Below are positions 12,501 through 25,200 of a stretch of 64,000 nucleotides of DNA, piece after piece. The stretch comes from Delphinapterus leucas (taxonomy: Eukaryota > Chordata > Mammalia > Artiodactyla > Monodontidae), in contig NW_022098031.1 in the NCBI RefSeq assembly GCF_002288925.2, positions 9,656,354 to 9,720,353 of the forward strand, read 5' to 3'. The position numbers were made by a program, and so were the translations under genes. The notes under the pieces were generated by a model. It had not been told where the DNA came from and did no database searches. It was given only the letters and a program-made list of their open reading frames with translations. Positions within the stretch are counted from its first letter, which is position 1, and every line of letters starts with the position of its first letter.

Positions 12501-15500
12501 TAGCTTGGGGAGGATAGACAATCAAGAAATTTAAGGCACAAGTGGGTAAAAGTCCTTGGAACTATACTATTTTAAGCACAATTTACACAAGAGAAAAAAG
12601 TAACCATCAAACTGATAAAAATCACCTTTTGGAAGCAGACATACCTGTTTGTCTACTATTTTTCTAATTTTGAAAGGACTCAGGTAAAGTGGTTTTAAGT
12701 ATCAACTTTTAAAATAATAAAGAAGTGTTTAAGTTATCTCATTTCTAAAGCCAATATATTTTTATTTGAGCCAGGATTCAACACTAAGTCTTCTGACCTC
12801 TAATTCCAATGTTTTTTTTAACATGCCACACTACCTCAGTATCCCCTAACAGCTCTAGTCCCAAGATTCCAAATCCTTGCTTGCCATTTTCACTTAGGGA
12901 TGTCAACGTGTCTAAATCTAGACCTATCATCTTGTTTCCAAAACCAGAGCCCTTCCTATTGATTTCCAAAAGCTCACAGTATCCCTCTAATCAGTCACCT
13001 CTAATTCCTTTTTTTCACATCTTCCCTCTCCAAACACTCACCATCCTCTGAACACACTGTTTTCTTGTTCCTTTATTCAGTCGTATGTACTGTTCCTTAT
13101 CTCCCCAATTCCACCCATGCTTCAAAAGCCCAGATCAAATCAAATCCCAAGAACAGTCCCTGATCACCACCAGTAGAATGATCTTGCCTTCCACAAAATT
13201 CCCCAAGCACTGTGCCATTCGTTTAGCGTTTATCTTGATAACCTCATCCACAAGAGCCATACGTCACGTTTCATAAAAGAGGACAACGTCTTCTTTAGTA
13301 TTCTCCACACAATATGCACCACAAACACCTTGGTTTCTGGCCCCATTCCCACAAGAACAATATTCTTAACGATGTAAATTATTCTCTAAACCTAATCTGT
13401 ATAATTATTTTACTAAAATACTGTAAAAATCTACTTTAACTGAGACTCTGATTTGTTATCATTTGATATTTGCACGTTTAATGTGTGATATATAATGCAA
13501 GTATAAATTTAAAATCCTACAGTAAAAACTGCTATATTTAAAATAAGGTATAACATAGAAACTAAAAGTACAAAAAGTATTAATGGCCAGGATAAAAATA
13601 CCCAGGTGTTTGCTGAAGGATAGAATTTAGGAATGAAAATCTCTTCCCCAAAATTCAGAGGCCACCATACTACAGGTGTGGCATGGGGGAGTGTCAAACA
13701 GGACATAACTCTAGGTAGACGTGTGGCTCACAGAGCAAATACAGGATTAAGTTACCCAAATACCAACACTGTGTGATGCTGCTGAGAGTGTGACGTGCGT
13801 AACAGGAAACAAGAACTACACAACTCCTACGACTGGCTTTAACAGACCTAGTAGTTAATCTCAAGCAGCTATTTCCTCCTCTGCCTTCAAAATGGCCTGA
13901 TGGGATTCAATTATTGCTTGCTTTGAGCTCTCTCGGGCTCTTCGGTCCCCTATACCGATCTAGTTCTTCACCACCAACTAAGCAGCTTCCTCAAAATCTT
14001 CTGAAGTCACTTTTTAAACAGCTGTGGCAAACGTTTTATGTACTGTTGGTTTCAGTCTTTCCTCCTCCCAGGACCAGTTGGAAGACAGCTTGCCCTGCTA
14101 CGAAGTGTGGGAGTCACCCCTGAAGGTATAAAACTGCCAAATATCTCTCACATATGGGAGACAGAGCTGTTTATCTACCAAAGTGAGAAAGTTTTATAAT
14201 GAGAGTAGTAAAGGAGAGGACTAACCAAGCCTTCTGGTACCCTGTTTTCATGCTTGGTAAGACTTGGTCTAATTCACTGTCTTCTCAAACTATTTTTGAT
14301 GGCAAGCCTCAAAAAGAAATAATTTACACAAAGCCCAGAACACATAGCTGTACATATAAGTATAACAAACAAAAATTCTGCTTATGACCCACTAAAGAGA
14401 TTTCATAATCAACTAATGGATTATAACATGCGGTTTTTAAAGAAGTTTCTAACACCTGATCTACCTGGATCCCACATATACGTTTGTAATTAAAAGGGCT
14501 CTCCACTGGTGCTAAATTTGAAATCCCCACACTGCCCAGGGATTGGTCTTTGGGCTGCACAGGCTTTAAATAGAAAACTGACAAGAGATTTAACATTTAA
14601 AATCAGAAAATATTAAATAACTACAACACATAAAATTTTAAAAGCTCAGTATCTTCCCTAAGACATGGTTTTGAAAACGTACTTTGGTCCTCCACATTCA
14701 ACTGCAGACGCTTTCACAAATCGAATAGGTTGTAGTCCCACTGGTTCAATGCTTAGAGTATTGTTTTCCACTGCCTCCAGAACAGCCGAAGCCAACTTCA
14801 AAAAGAACAAAGAAGTATTAGATGCTATGCTGGCAGGAAAATATAAAAATTCTATTCTATAATAAACTGGTTTTTAAAAATTATTTCTTCCAAGGTCCAC
14901 TAGATTTGCCTTAGCTAATGAAAAAGAAGGAAACCACATAATCTCGGTTTGAATTCTTTTATAATTCAAACATTGTTATGAAAGGCAATTCAGTTATAGC
15001 TAAATAACTTTTATTACCTAGAAGGAGATTAAAGACATTAATTCCACACCACCCCTTACCCATAATTAACATCCGTTGATTACGTCACTTCAAAATGAAT
15101 ATCCTAAGGCTTTAATTTTGCTAAACTTATGCATTATTTTTTCCTATTGGTCATTCATAACACAGCAATATGTGTTAATTATAGCTATATATTTACTGAT
15201 CATGTATTTATGTGCACAAGAGTCTACAAAAGAATTAACTGAGGGCATCCCTGGTGGGGCAGCGGTTGAGAGTCCGCCTGCCGATGCAGGGGACACGGGT
15301 TCGTGCCCCGGTCCGGGAAGATCCCACATGCCGCGGAGTGGCTGGGCCCGTAAGCCATGGCCGCTGAGCCTGCGCGTCCGGAGCCTGTGCTCCGCAACGG
15401 GAGAGGCCACAACAGTGAGAGGCCCGCGTATCGCAAAAAAAAAAAAAAAACCCCCAAAAAAAAAGAATTAACTGAGTTATCAAGTATTAAATGCCCAGAT

Positions 15501-18500
15501 GGAGACGGTAGTAACTGATAAACAATTGATGAAATAGACAAATTTCATTCTGGCAAGATTACTCATACTGAACAGCCTACCTAAAACCAGAGCCACAATG
15601 ACTAACATATCTACATATCAAAAGCATTTTACTGTTCATCTTAACTTTTCCTTACAAGCAGTGTTATATAATTAAATCCTCTAAAGACTTAACAAAAGAC
15701 TCTTAGGATTAACTTTCTTAAACACTGATTAACAGGATATTTGTAGACAAACTTTCCACATGTAAGAACAAATTAAACTTATGACCTTACATTTGTATAC
15801 TGCCGTGTAGTATTTTTTAAAAAATTTTTCTATCTACTTAATTCACTTCATTTTATCTTAACAATCCTGTGATACAGGCAAGGAAGGCATTTTTTCCCCG
15901 TTTTAAAGAAGAAGAAACTAAATAGGGCTTCTTTTTAATCACATACAGATAAACCCAACAAACACTTTAGAGTGTACATAACTTCCCTTGCACTGAACCT
16001 TGGACTAAAAATTAAGTCCTACCCCCTTACATATTTAATACTTCACTCCAGTGCAACACACTGCAGCATAAGTGATCCTCTGCTCAAATAAGGAAAGAGG
16101 TTCAGTAAGTGAATGCCAAGAAATTATTACGATCCTAATATGGAATGGAGAAATGGTAAAATATGACACTTTATAACTTATTTATGTAAGAGATATTAAA
16201 ATATGTAACATGACTCAGTAAAAGGTATAGGAACAACTTTAATGCATTTCTGTTAAAATGTGTTTTTAATTACCTCACTTTTTGAGAAGGTTAAACATGG
16301 AAAAATATCTTCCTGATAGATTTTGTCTAAGAAAGGACATGTTCTGTCCATTATGGGCTCATCCTTCCAAGATCTGAATTCATTATACAGGGATAAGTCA
16401 GCCTGACAAAAGAAAACACAAAATAACTTTTTAAAAAGTACAAACATAAAATAACTTTATAAAACTGAAACCTAATTTAAATATTACTGAAAAAGAAATA
16501 CTCTTTATTTAAAATAATAATTGGACCATTCTTGATTAGTTATAATACACAGTAGTAATTTTTCTTTTTTTTTAACTGAAGTATAGTTGATTTACAATAT
16601 TGTGTTAATTTCAGGTATATAGCAAAGTGATTCAGTTATACATATATTTTTCAGATTCTTTTCTATTATAGGTTATTACAAGATACTGAATATAGCTCCC
16701 TGTACTATACAGTAAATTCTTGTTGTTTATTTTATATATAGTAATGTATGTCTGTTAATCCCATACTCCTAGTTTATCCCTCCCCCGTCCTTTCCCCTTT
16801 GGTAACCATAAGTTTGTTTTCTACGTCTGTGAGTCTGTTTCTGTTTTGTAAATAAATTCATTTGCATCTTTTTTTAGATTCCACATATAAGTGATATCAT
16901 ATTTGTCTTTCTCTTTCTAACTTACTTCACTCAGTATGATAATCTCTAGGTCCATCCATGTTGCTACAAATGGCAATATTTCACTCTTTTTTATGGCTGA
17001 GTAATATTCCATTGCAGCAATTTTTCTTTTCTTCTTCTTTTTTTTACGGTACACGGGCCTCTCACTGTTGTGGCCTCTTCCGTCACAGAGCACAGGCTCC
17101 GGACGCGCAGGCTCAGCGGCCATGGCTCATGGGCCCAGCCGCTTCGCGGCATGTGGGATCCTCCCAGACCGGGGCACGAACCCGTGTCCCCTGCATCGGC
17201 AGGCGGACTCTCAGCCGCTGTGCCGCCAGGGAAGCCCCGCAATTTTTCTTTTAAAAAAACAATCCAAACTCCCAAATGACTAGCTGGCGCTTTTCAATGT
17301 ATCCACTATGGTGTCCAAGGACACTACTATTAACCACCTCGCCAAAAAAAAATAATAGTAATGTTGCAGCTCCCCTTAAGATACAAGTGCAGGGCTTCCC
17401 TGGTGGCGCAGTGGTTGAGAGTCCGCCTGCCGATGAAGGGGACACGGATTCATGCCCCGGGCCAGGAAGATCCCACATGCCGCGGAGCGACTGGGCCCGT
17501 GAGCCATGGCCGCTGAGCCTGCGCGTCCGGAGTCTGTGCTCCTCAACGGGAGAGGCCACAACAGTGAGAGGCCCGCGTACCGGAAAAAAAAGTTAAAATA
17601 GAAAAAGATACAAGTGCACACTGTTCTGAATATAAAGGATGATAAGTCTTTTGTGAAAATAATCAAAAAGTAATTTGGAGCCAAGTTAATTAAATAAAGT
17701 GTTTGAGGGGCTTCCCTGGAGGCGCAGTGGTTAAGAATCCACCTGCCAATGCAGGGGACATGGGTTCAAGCCCTGGTCCGGGAAGATCCCACGTGCCACG
17801 GAGCAACTAAGCCCGTGCACCACAACTACTGAGCCTGCGCGCCTAGAGCCCATGCTTCGCAACAAGAGAAGCCACCGCAATGAGAAGCCTGCATGCCACA
17901 ACGAAGAGCAGCCTCCTCTCGCTGCAACTCTAGAAAGCCCGTGCAGCAACCAAGACCCAACACACACAAAAATAAATTAATTAAATAATTTTTAAAAAAA
18001 GAATTTAAAAATAACATGTTTGAATAAACAGAGACTGACTAAACCGTGAAACCTCGTTTGGGGTCAAAAGTGACACCAATTCTTCTGCTACTACCTTAAG
18101 GCATTTCCAAAAGAATTTCCAAAATATTTACTGTATAAGCTGCAAGACTAAAAGCAGCACACACATAGCCTCCTAAACAGACTATCTTAAAATATAACAT
18201 TTATTTAGATTGTTTTGGCATTTCAACATCCAGTATCTACCATCTGAATTATCAGTAATAATCCAGGCTGGCACCCACCTCCCTATTCACTCTTCCAGTT
18301 GTCCTTTCTCTACCCATCCAATTTAATAAATTTTCCCAAGTATTCTTCGCTACAGATTCCCTCAGCCCAGCTCAACACTACCTGTCAACATACAAAGCTA
18401 CATCCACCCACAGCCACCCAAACACAGAGTAGTGTCTCTCACTCGCCTGGCACTCTAAGCCAGAAGCACTGGATACACTATAAATGAAGCACTGACTGCA

Positions 18501-20318
18501 GCTATGGCCTCTAGCACAGCTCAATCAGATGTGCAGGGAGTCTACACAAAAGTAACAAAAGGCTGACTGTACCCCAGGTTTCCTACAGACTTTCCTTTAA
18601 GGTGTATAATGGCAATCTCAAAGTGAATATTTTTCATCCCAATCCATAAATTCCTTGAATCAAAGCTAAAGGTGAAAGGATAAAAATATTAGCAGATAAG
18701 TAATACTTACATTTTCAAATTCACTTTCTTTGTAAAGGCTACCCTTTGATGGATATAAAGCTCAAAGTAGGTAAGTAGTGTTCTAAGGAAAGATTCTAGT
18801 TTAAAGGCAGTAATTAATTTATTAAGAGCTGACTCTGTCAGGAACTATGGTAAGCACCTCACAAACATTTAATCCTAAAAGCTGAGCAAGATAAATATTA
18901 TAATCTCCATTTATTGATAAGGAAACTAGGGTTTAGAGAAATAAAATAACTTGACCAAGGTTACAGAGCAAGAAACCAGTAAAAGCTGACATCTGAGTGA
19001 CTTGATCTCAAAGCCTTGCCTCATTACATGTGTGTGCATACATTCACATGTGTTTTAAATGCTTTCAGAAGATACGTTATGACCAAATGCCCCCATCACA
19101 TTTTCTGCAGAAACATGGACATGTTTCATTTTCCTTCCAATTGTTAGATCGTTTTCTGAGACTTACACAAGTCAAATTTATGTGTTTCTGCTGTCTAATG
19201 AAACTATTTGACAAGTTTTTCACATGTATTAGAAAACAGGATATATGTGGAAAGCAAAAAGTTATATGCTGCCTATGCATATTTTAAGGAATTTTGTAAA
19301 TTAAAAACAAAACTTTAAAATTTTCCATGAGAAAATATTTAAATTTTCTTAGTGTAGACAATAGGGAAAAAAGGTACATAATTACACACACTGAGAAACC
19401 ATAGCAAAAATACAAGTTGTACCAAGCAATGAAAAATGCTATCTAGGGCTTCCCTGGTGACGCAGTGGTTAAGAATCCGCCTGCCAATGCAGGGGACACA
19501 GGTTCAATCCCTCGTCTGGGAAGATCCCACATGCCGTGGAGCAACTAGGCCCGTGCACCACAACTACTGGGCCTGCGCTCTAGAGCCCACGAGCCACAAC
19601 TACTGAGCCCACGTGCTACAACTACTGAAGCCCACACGCCTAGAGCCTGTGCTCCACAACAAGAGAAGCCACCACAATGAGAAGCCTGAGCACCACAATG
19701 AAGAGCAGCCCCTGCTCGCTGCAACTAGAGAAAGCCTGCACACAGCAACAAAGACCCAACGCAGCCAAAAAAAAAAATACTATCTAAATTGAAAGAAATC
19801 AGAATTAAAGTTATGACTAAAAAAGCTTCTTAAATTTTTAATAGAAACCAATGTGAATTTCAGATTTTGTCACATTCAGATTTGACCAAGTACTGAACTT
19901 CTCTCTCACTAGCATCTTTTTTATTAATAACTAAAAATGCAATTCAATTAAAATAAGTAACAACCTTGGTTATTCAATTTAATAAACTCCTGGCTTCCAT
20001 GCAAAAATCTGAACAAGCACACACAGCTTCTTAATGAATAATGATGAACTTGAATTCACAATGTAAAATATAGCTTTTAAGAAAAAAATGGGAGAAGGCT
20101 GCTCATTAATTAGTGATCAATCCCCTTGGAAATGTTTTCTCATCATATGTAAGTAAAAACTATTTTACTCAAAACACCTCAAAAAGGGGCTTCCCTGGTG
20201 GCGCAGTGGTTGAGAGTCNNNNNNNNNNNNNNNNNNNNNNNNNNNNNNNNNNNNNNNNNNNNNNNNNNNNNNNNNNNNNNNNNNNNNNNNNNNNNNNNNN
20301 NNNNNNNNNNNNNNNNNN

Positions 20319-20351
<33 letters not shown>

Positions 20352-22185
20352 CAAAATATTTCCAGTTATTATCTCAGTTATCTTTATAACATATCTTTTA
20401 AAATGATAAGGCTACCATTAGTTCCATTTTTTGTTAGTTAATTATCTGAACTCTAGGACTACCTTACTGATATAAAATTCTGCTTCTCCCAGAATTTAAG
20501 TAAAAGCAATGTGCCATTCTTCAAGAAAATCACCTAAATGTTTTCACACATTCTTATATTCATATTTTGCTAGAGCACTCTAGCAATAAATTTTGACTAG
20601 TCATATCATTAAAGCCACCCACTCTCCTTTATACAACACATGACAGTTTGCTTCCTAAATGAAATATCGAGATTAAGAAACTTACCAAGTTTCCAGCGGG
20701 TACTCCAAAATCAGCCAGGTAGAGAAGGGAAATGAAGAATCCCTGAAAGCAGCCAGCTCTAGATAATGCCTCCCCCATCTTAATATTGAATATTTTGTAC
20801 TAAAAATTTTGCTGGCAAAAATCATAACCAACACCTCAGTGATGAGAATTAATAAGTATCAACAGAGTCAGAGGGGACAGTCCTGGACGAGTTACCTCTT
20901 TGCAGTCTTTTACAATTGGCTGTATCACACTGAGGTCCTGATGACTGCCACTCATAGCACTGCTTGTACTTTTATTTCTTGTATGCCCCTTTTTAAAATG
21001 TGTCTTTCCACCTGGCAAAGGCTCTTGTGTAGGTGATGTTGGAGAACTGGACAATACAAGTGTCTTCAATGCAGCCACTTCAGCTTGAAGTACATCAATC
21101 TTGAAAAGAAATCAACACAGTCACATACACTGAATATGTTTTATGACAGATGCAGCTAAATGTTAGCAATTTGGTTACTTTCAAAGATGAAATATAAGTT
21201 TAATCTGTATTTCCTATGGATTAATAAAAGGAAAGTAAAACCAAATGTTTTTTTTTTTAAAACCAAGTTTTTTGATGTTTCCATACAGTCTGGATTCAGC
21301 TGCTATTCACATCAGATGAAATTTTTTAAATTATCAAAATGTCTAACATTTCACTTATGTGAATTTTCAAAATCTTCAAAATATATTAAAAAATAGCTTA
21401 TGATTAGTTGCTGTTCGTTCCTAAAATAGTAAAATCTAATAACATTTCAGTTGGCTTTTTTTTAGTGAATTAAGAAAATAAATAATAACTTTAAAATGTG
21501 ATTATGTAATCCTTTTGATAATACATGTGATTCACAAGGCTTTAAATCATTTGCTTCTAATATAAATGGACACCAAACATTCATTATTAATTATATATAT
21601 GTAGTAGCTATTTTCTTCTTTATAGTTTCCTGTAGTTTTAAAAATCTTCTAAAGTAAGCACTGCTTTTATAATCAGAACAAATCCAATAAATGTTAAGGT
21701 ATTTTTAAAATAGTAATCACTAATTTCTTTACATCTTATAGTATTAAAAGCAGCAGCAACTTACTTTTCCTTGTGCTTCTTTTAGCTGTTTTTCTGCTGT
21801 TGCCTGCTTGACATTTGCTTCTCTCACCATCTTATGAGCTTCCTGAAAAAGTTAACATCCCAAATTTTGGAAACAAAGTATCTAGCATTTGTTTTCAAAA
21901 ATCTTTCAACATGTGTCTATGATTGAGGCAAAGATACACTAACAAAATTTTGCCTAAAATTAAGTATCCAGCGTAAACTGCTGAAATAGCAGTTGTCATC
22001 AGCCAGACCAACTATTAGGAATAAGGAATAGGTACCTTCTTTTAGTATCTATTACCACTGAGGCAGCCAAGTTGAGTTTGATCATTCTGATCAATCCCTG
22101 TGTAAGGACTGCAAATGTGATGAAGGAAAACACATAACCCACATGTCAAATCCAACTTCTTTGCAGTTAGGTTTTTATAATTTGG

Positions 22186-22227
<42 letters not shown>

Positions 22228-25200
22228 TCATTCATATAACTACCCACAGCAAAGGCATACAGAAGGGACAAGTAAAAATATTAACACATCAATAATGTTG
22301 CAGTTTATAGGAATAACAGTTGAGAAACCTTAGAGCTTCCAATAAAAGTATTCACAAAATGATATTAAATGACAATTTTGTGCAGAGCAATCTAAAAAGG
22401 CAAATCAGAGTTAACCCTTTAATAAGATCTTAACTTTTTAGTACCACAAATATGAAACTCTAGGTATTTAATTCCCCTTTATTCATATAACACTTATTCA
22501 TCAAACACTTAGTCATGACACCTCTTCATGAGGTACTGTTCCAGGTGCTGATAATACACTGGGAAAAGAGACAAGGTCCCTGCTCTTAAGGAGCTTACAT
22601 TCTGATTACGTTCTAATAATCAAATAAAATATCTGAGTACAAATTCTGGATTTTATTCTAAATCCACTATGAAGCCTTATGGTTTTTTAAGGAAGAGAGT
22701 GACATGATCTTACTTGTACTTTAAAAAGCTTACTCTCCTGTACGGAATAATCCCTATAAAGAATAAGAATAGACTGGAACAGTATACAGGTGCTCAAGAT
22801 AATCCCCCAAGATTTAAGAACATGTATTTTAGAACTTCAGTTTACAGTTCATGAGAAGGAAGAACGTGAGGGAAGGAGGAAGGAAGGAAGGAAATCAGCT
22901 TCAAAGACATTTAATCATTTGACAACAGAAACCCTCACTAGGTCTGCTGACTGTTCAGGGGAGAGTAGAAGTTCTCCACACCAGAATTCCACGGTGGCAC
23001 TCCCATTTGTCCATTTGCTCTTAGAGTACTGTAATGAACTGCAGCTTGTATGTGGCCCATGAATGTGAGTTTACAGATTATATTATTTTAAATAAGAGAA
23101 GCTTTACTATCAATGCTTTATAATGAGATTAACTGTGAGAATATGCCATGCACAATTATGCTGGTTATCTTGTGTCAAAGTCTGTAAGAGCTATCAAATT
23201 TAATAATGAGGTAAGCATTTTTCTTTTAAAAATAACAAATGTTTCAGCTGTGCTAGATTTTTCTGTGATGTCGCTGTCAATAAAACACTACTTGACAGGT
23301 AGTTTCAAAATAATAAACATATCTATCTGACCCACCAAGATAAGTGATATTTAAACTATGAATGCAGAAGTAACTCGTGCTAAGGAGAGAATATTTGTTT
23401 AAATGTTTGGAAATGGACTCTGGTTTCATAAATAGCGGACTATGCAACTTGAAACAAACTTCCTACAGAGAACAATTTTTAAAAGTGGGACATTTTTTAA
23501 AAATGTGTTTGAAGACATTAGAGAGCTAACAAAAGAGTGAAGAATCAGGGGACCAAGATCCAGGAGAACAGGTAAATCCAGGAAAGTGAGCTGGGATTTG
23601 GGGTGACTTGTCCCCTAGAGATATAAGGGATACATTGAAAAGGTATAACATACATGTTATTGGAGTCCAAAAAGGAAAGAGAAAAGAGCTAGAATGAGGC
23701 AGGAGCAGTATCTAAAATGATAATTCATAGGTTTTAGCAAATTGACAAAAGACATCAAAGGATATATTCAAAAAAGTTTGAGAACTTTTCTATCACTCTC
23801 ATTCTGAAACTGAAAAATGATATAAGTATCATCTATATGAGAAGTCAGCGAACTTTCTAGAAAGGCCAGATAGTAAGTAGTTTGAGCCCTGTAAGCCATA
23901 TGGTCTCCATTGTAACTACTCAACTCTGCTGCTGCAGTGTGAAAGCAGCCATAGACAGTAAAACAATGAGTGTGGCCATTCCAATAAAAATTCACGGGCA
24001 CTGAAATATGAGCTTCATATAGTTTTCATATGTCACAAAATATTCCTCTTTTGATTTTTTTTTCCCCACCTCTTACCATTTGGAAATGTAAAAACCAATC
24101 TTGTCTCATTAGGCTGTACAAAAGTATATATAGGCCAGTTTTGCCCTGCAGGTTGCAGGCTGCAGACCTCTGATCTATACAAATATTCATGTCTGTATAC
24201 TTACAAACTTTAAAAACAGAATTTTTTTCCTATCTGGTTAGCAGTTATTCAAATGAAGGGGATTTTCTTCCCTTTTTTACAAAAAGTGTTTATTCAACAT
24301 CTTCTGATTAATTTGCAAAAACAATTTGTTGGTATTAGAGAAGACAAAAATTCACTAGAGAATGTTCTGGAAAAGCCTTCACATAACTGGCAATGGGACT
24401 GAAAATTCAGTATAATGACTTATTACAGGAAAAGAAGTACTTGTTCCTTTTGGATCAGTATATCTGTGAGTTAGCAGCAGCATTACATCTAAATTTTAAA
24501 AATGGAATTTAGACCAGACCTTCATCTGGATCATAAATTTAGAATAAGATTTCAAAAACAAGGTAACATATTCAATCACACTGCTCTCACTAAATAAATA
24601 TACACACACACAATATGTTTTAGTGAGAATAAAATACTTTTGTACTATTATAAAAAATTTAAGCATCTTTATCTCACTCTTTTAAAAACTTTTGTTTTAT
24701 ACTGTAACATATTATATGTGTGTTAGTGTATGTGCATAATTTGTAAGTAAGTACATATGCTCTTAGAACAGTGTCTAGTACATAGGAAACTCTCAATAAA
24801 TAGTAGGTATCTTTATCATAATGAAGGTCCATGCTCAAATTTGTCTCTGTGACTTGAGACAAATGAAGTTCCATTTATGACTTTCATAGCACTTAAAGCA
24901 AGATCAAGGTCATGAATCTGAGTCCCAACTTTGCTCCTTACTCTAATTATGCCTCATTTTCTTCACAGGCAAAATAATTTATACAATATGTGCCATATGG
25001 CATTGTTGAGAGAAAACTAAGCATATCATAGACATTTATTAAAACTGGCTGAAAAAATATAAAAACATCTTAGGACTACATATCTTTTTTTTCCATGTTA
25101 AATGTAGACTACTTTGTAAAGCATTCTTTCAACCAACTTCATTTTATATTTTACATTATCTCAAAATCTAAAATACTAGAAGAAAAAAATATATATATAC

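Larger units (their letters stand above)
11229..14682 (-). other. RAB3IP intron 8, about 3.5 kb
   Basis: Contains an old LINE tail fragment near 11.32-11.42 kb, a short tRNA-type SINE (11.85 kb) and a decayed L2 near 13.0-13.3 kb. The part 13.4-14.6 kb has short open frames without family resemblance and I treat it as unique intronic sequence. Confidence 0.85.
16403..20895 (-). other. RAB3IP intron 6, about 4.5 kb, SINE cluster
   Basis: Contains the L1 3' end at 16.57 kb, five SINEs including an inverted pair near 17.0-17.6 kb, a MIR near 18.9 kb and a 100-N assembly gap inside a SINE at 20.22 kb. The part 18.0-18.8 kb has nothing recognised. Confidence 0.85.

Noticed and set aside
22186..22226. 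CA repeat considered as a CRISPR-like array
   Set aside because: A simple dinucleotide microsatellite without spacers in a mammalian intron.
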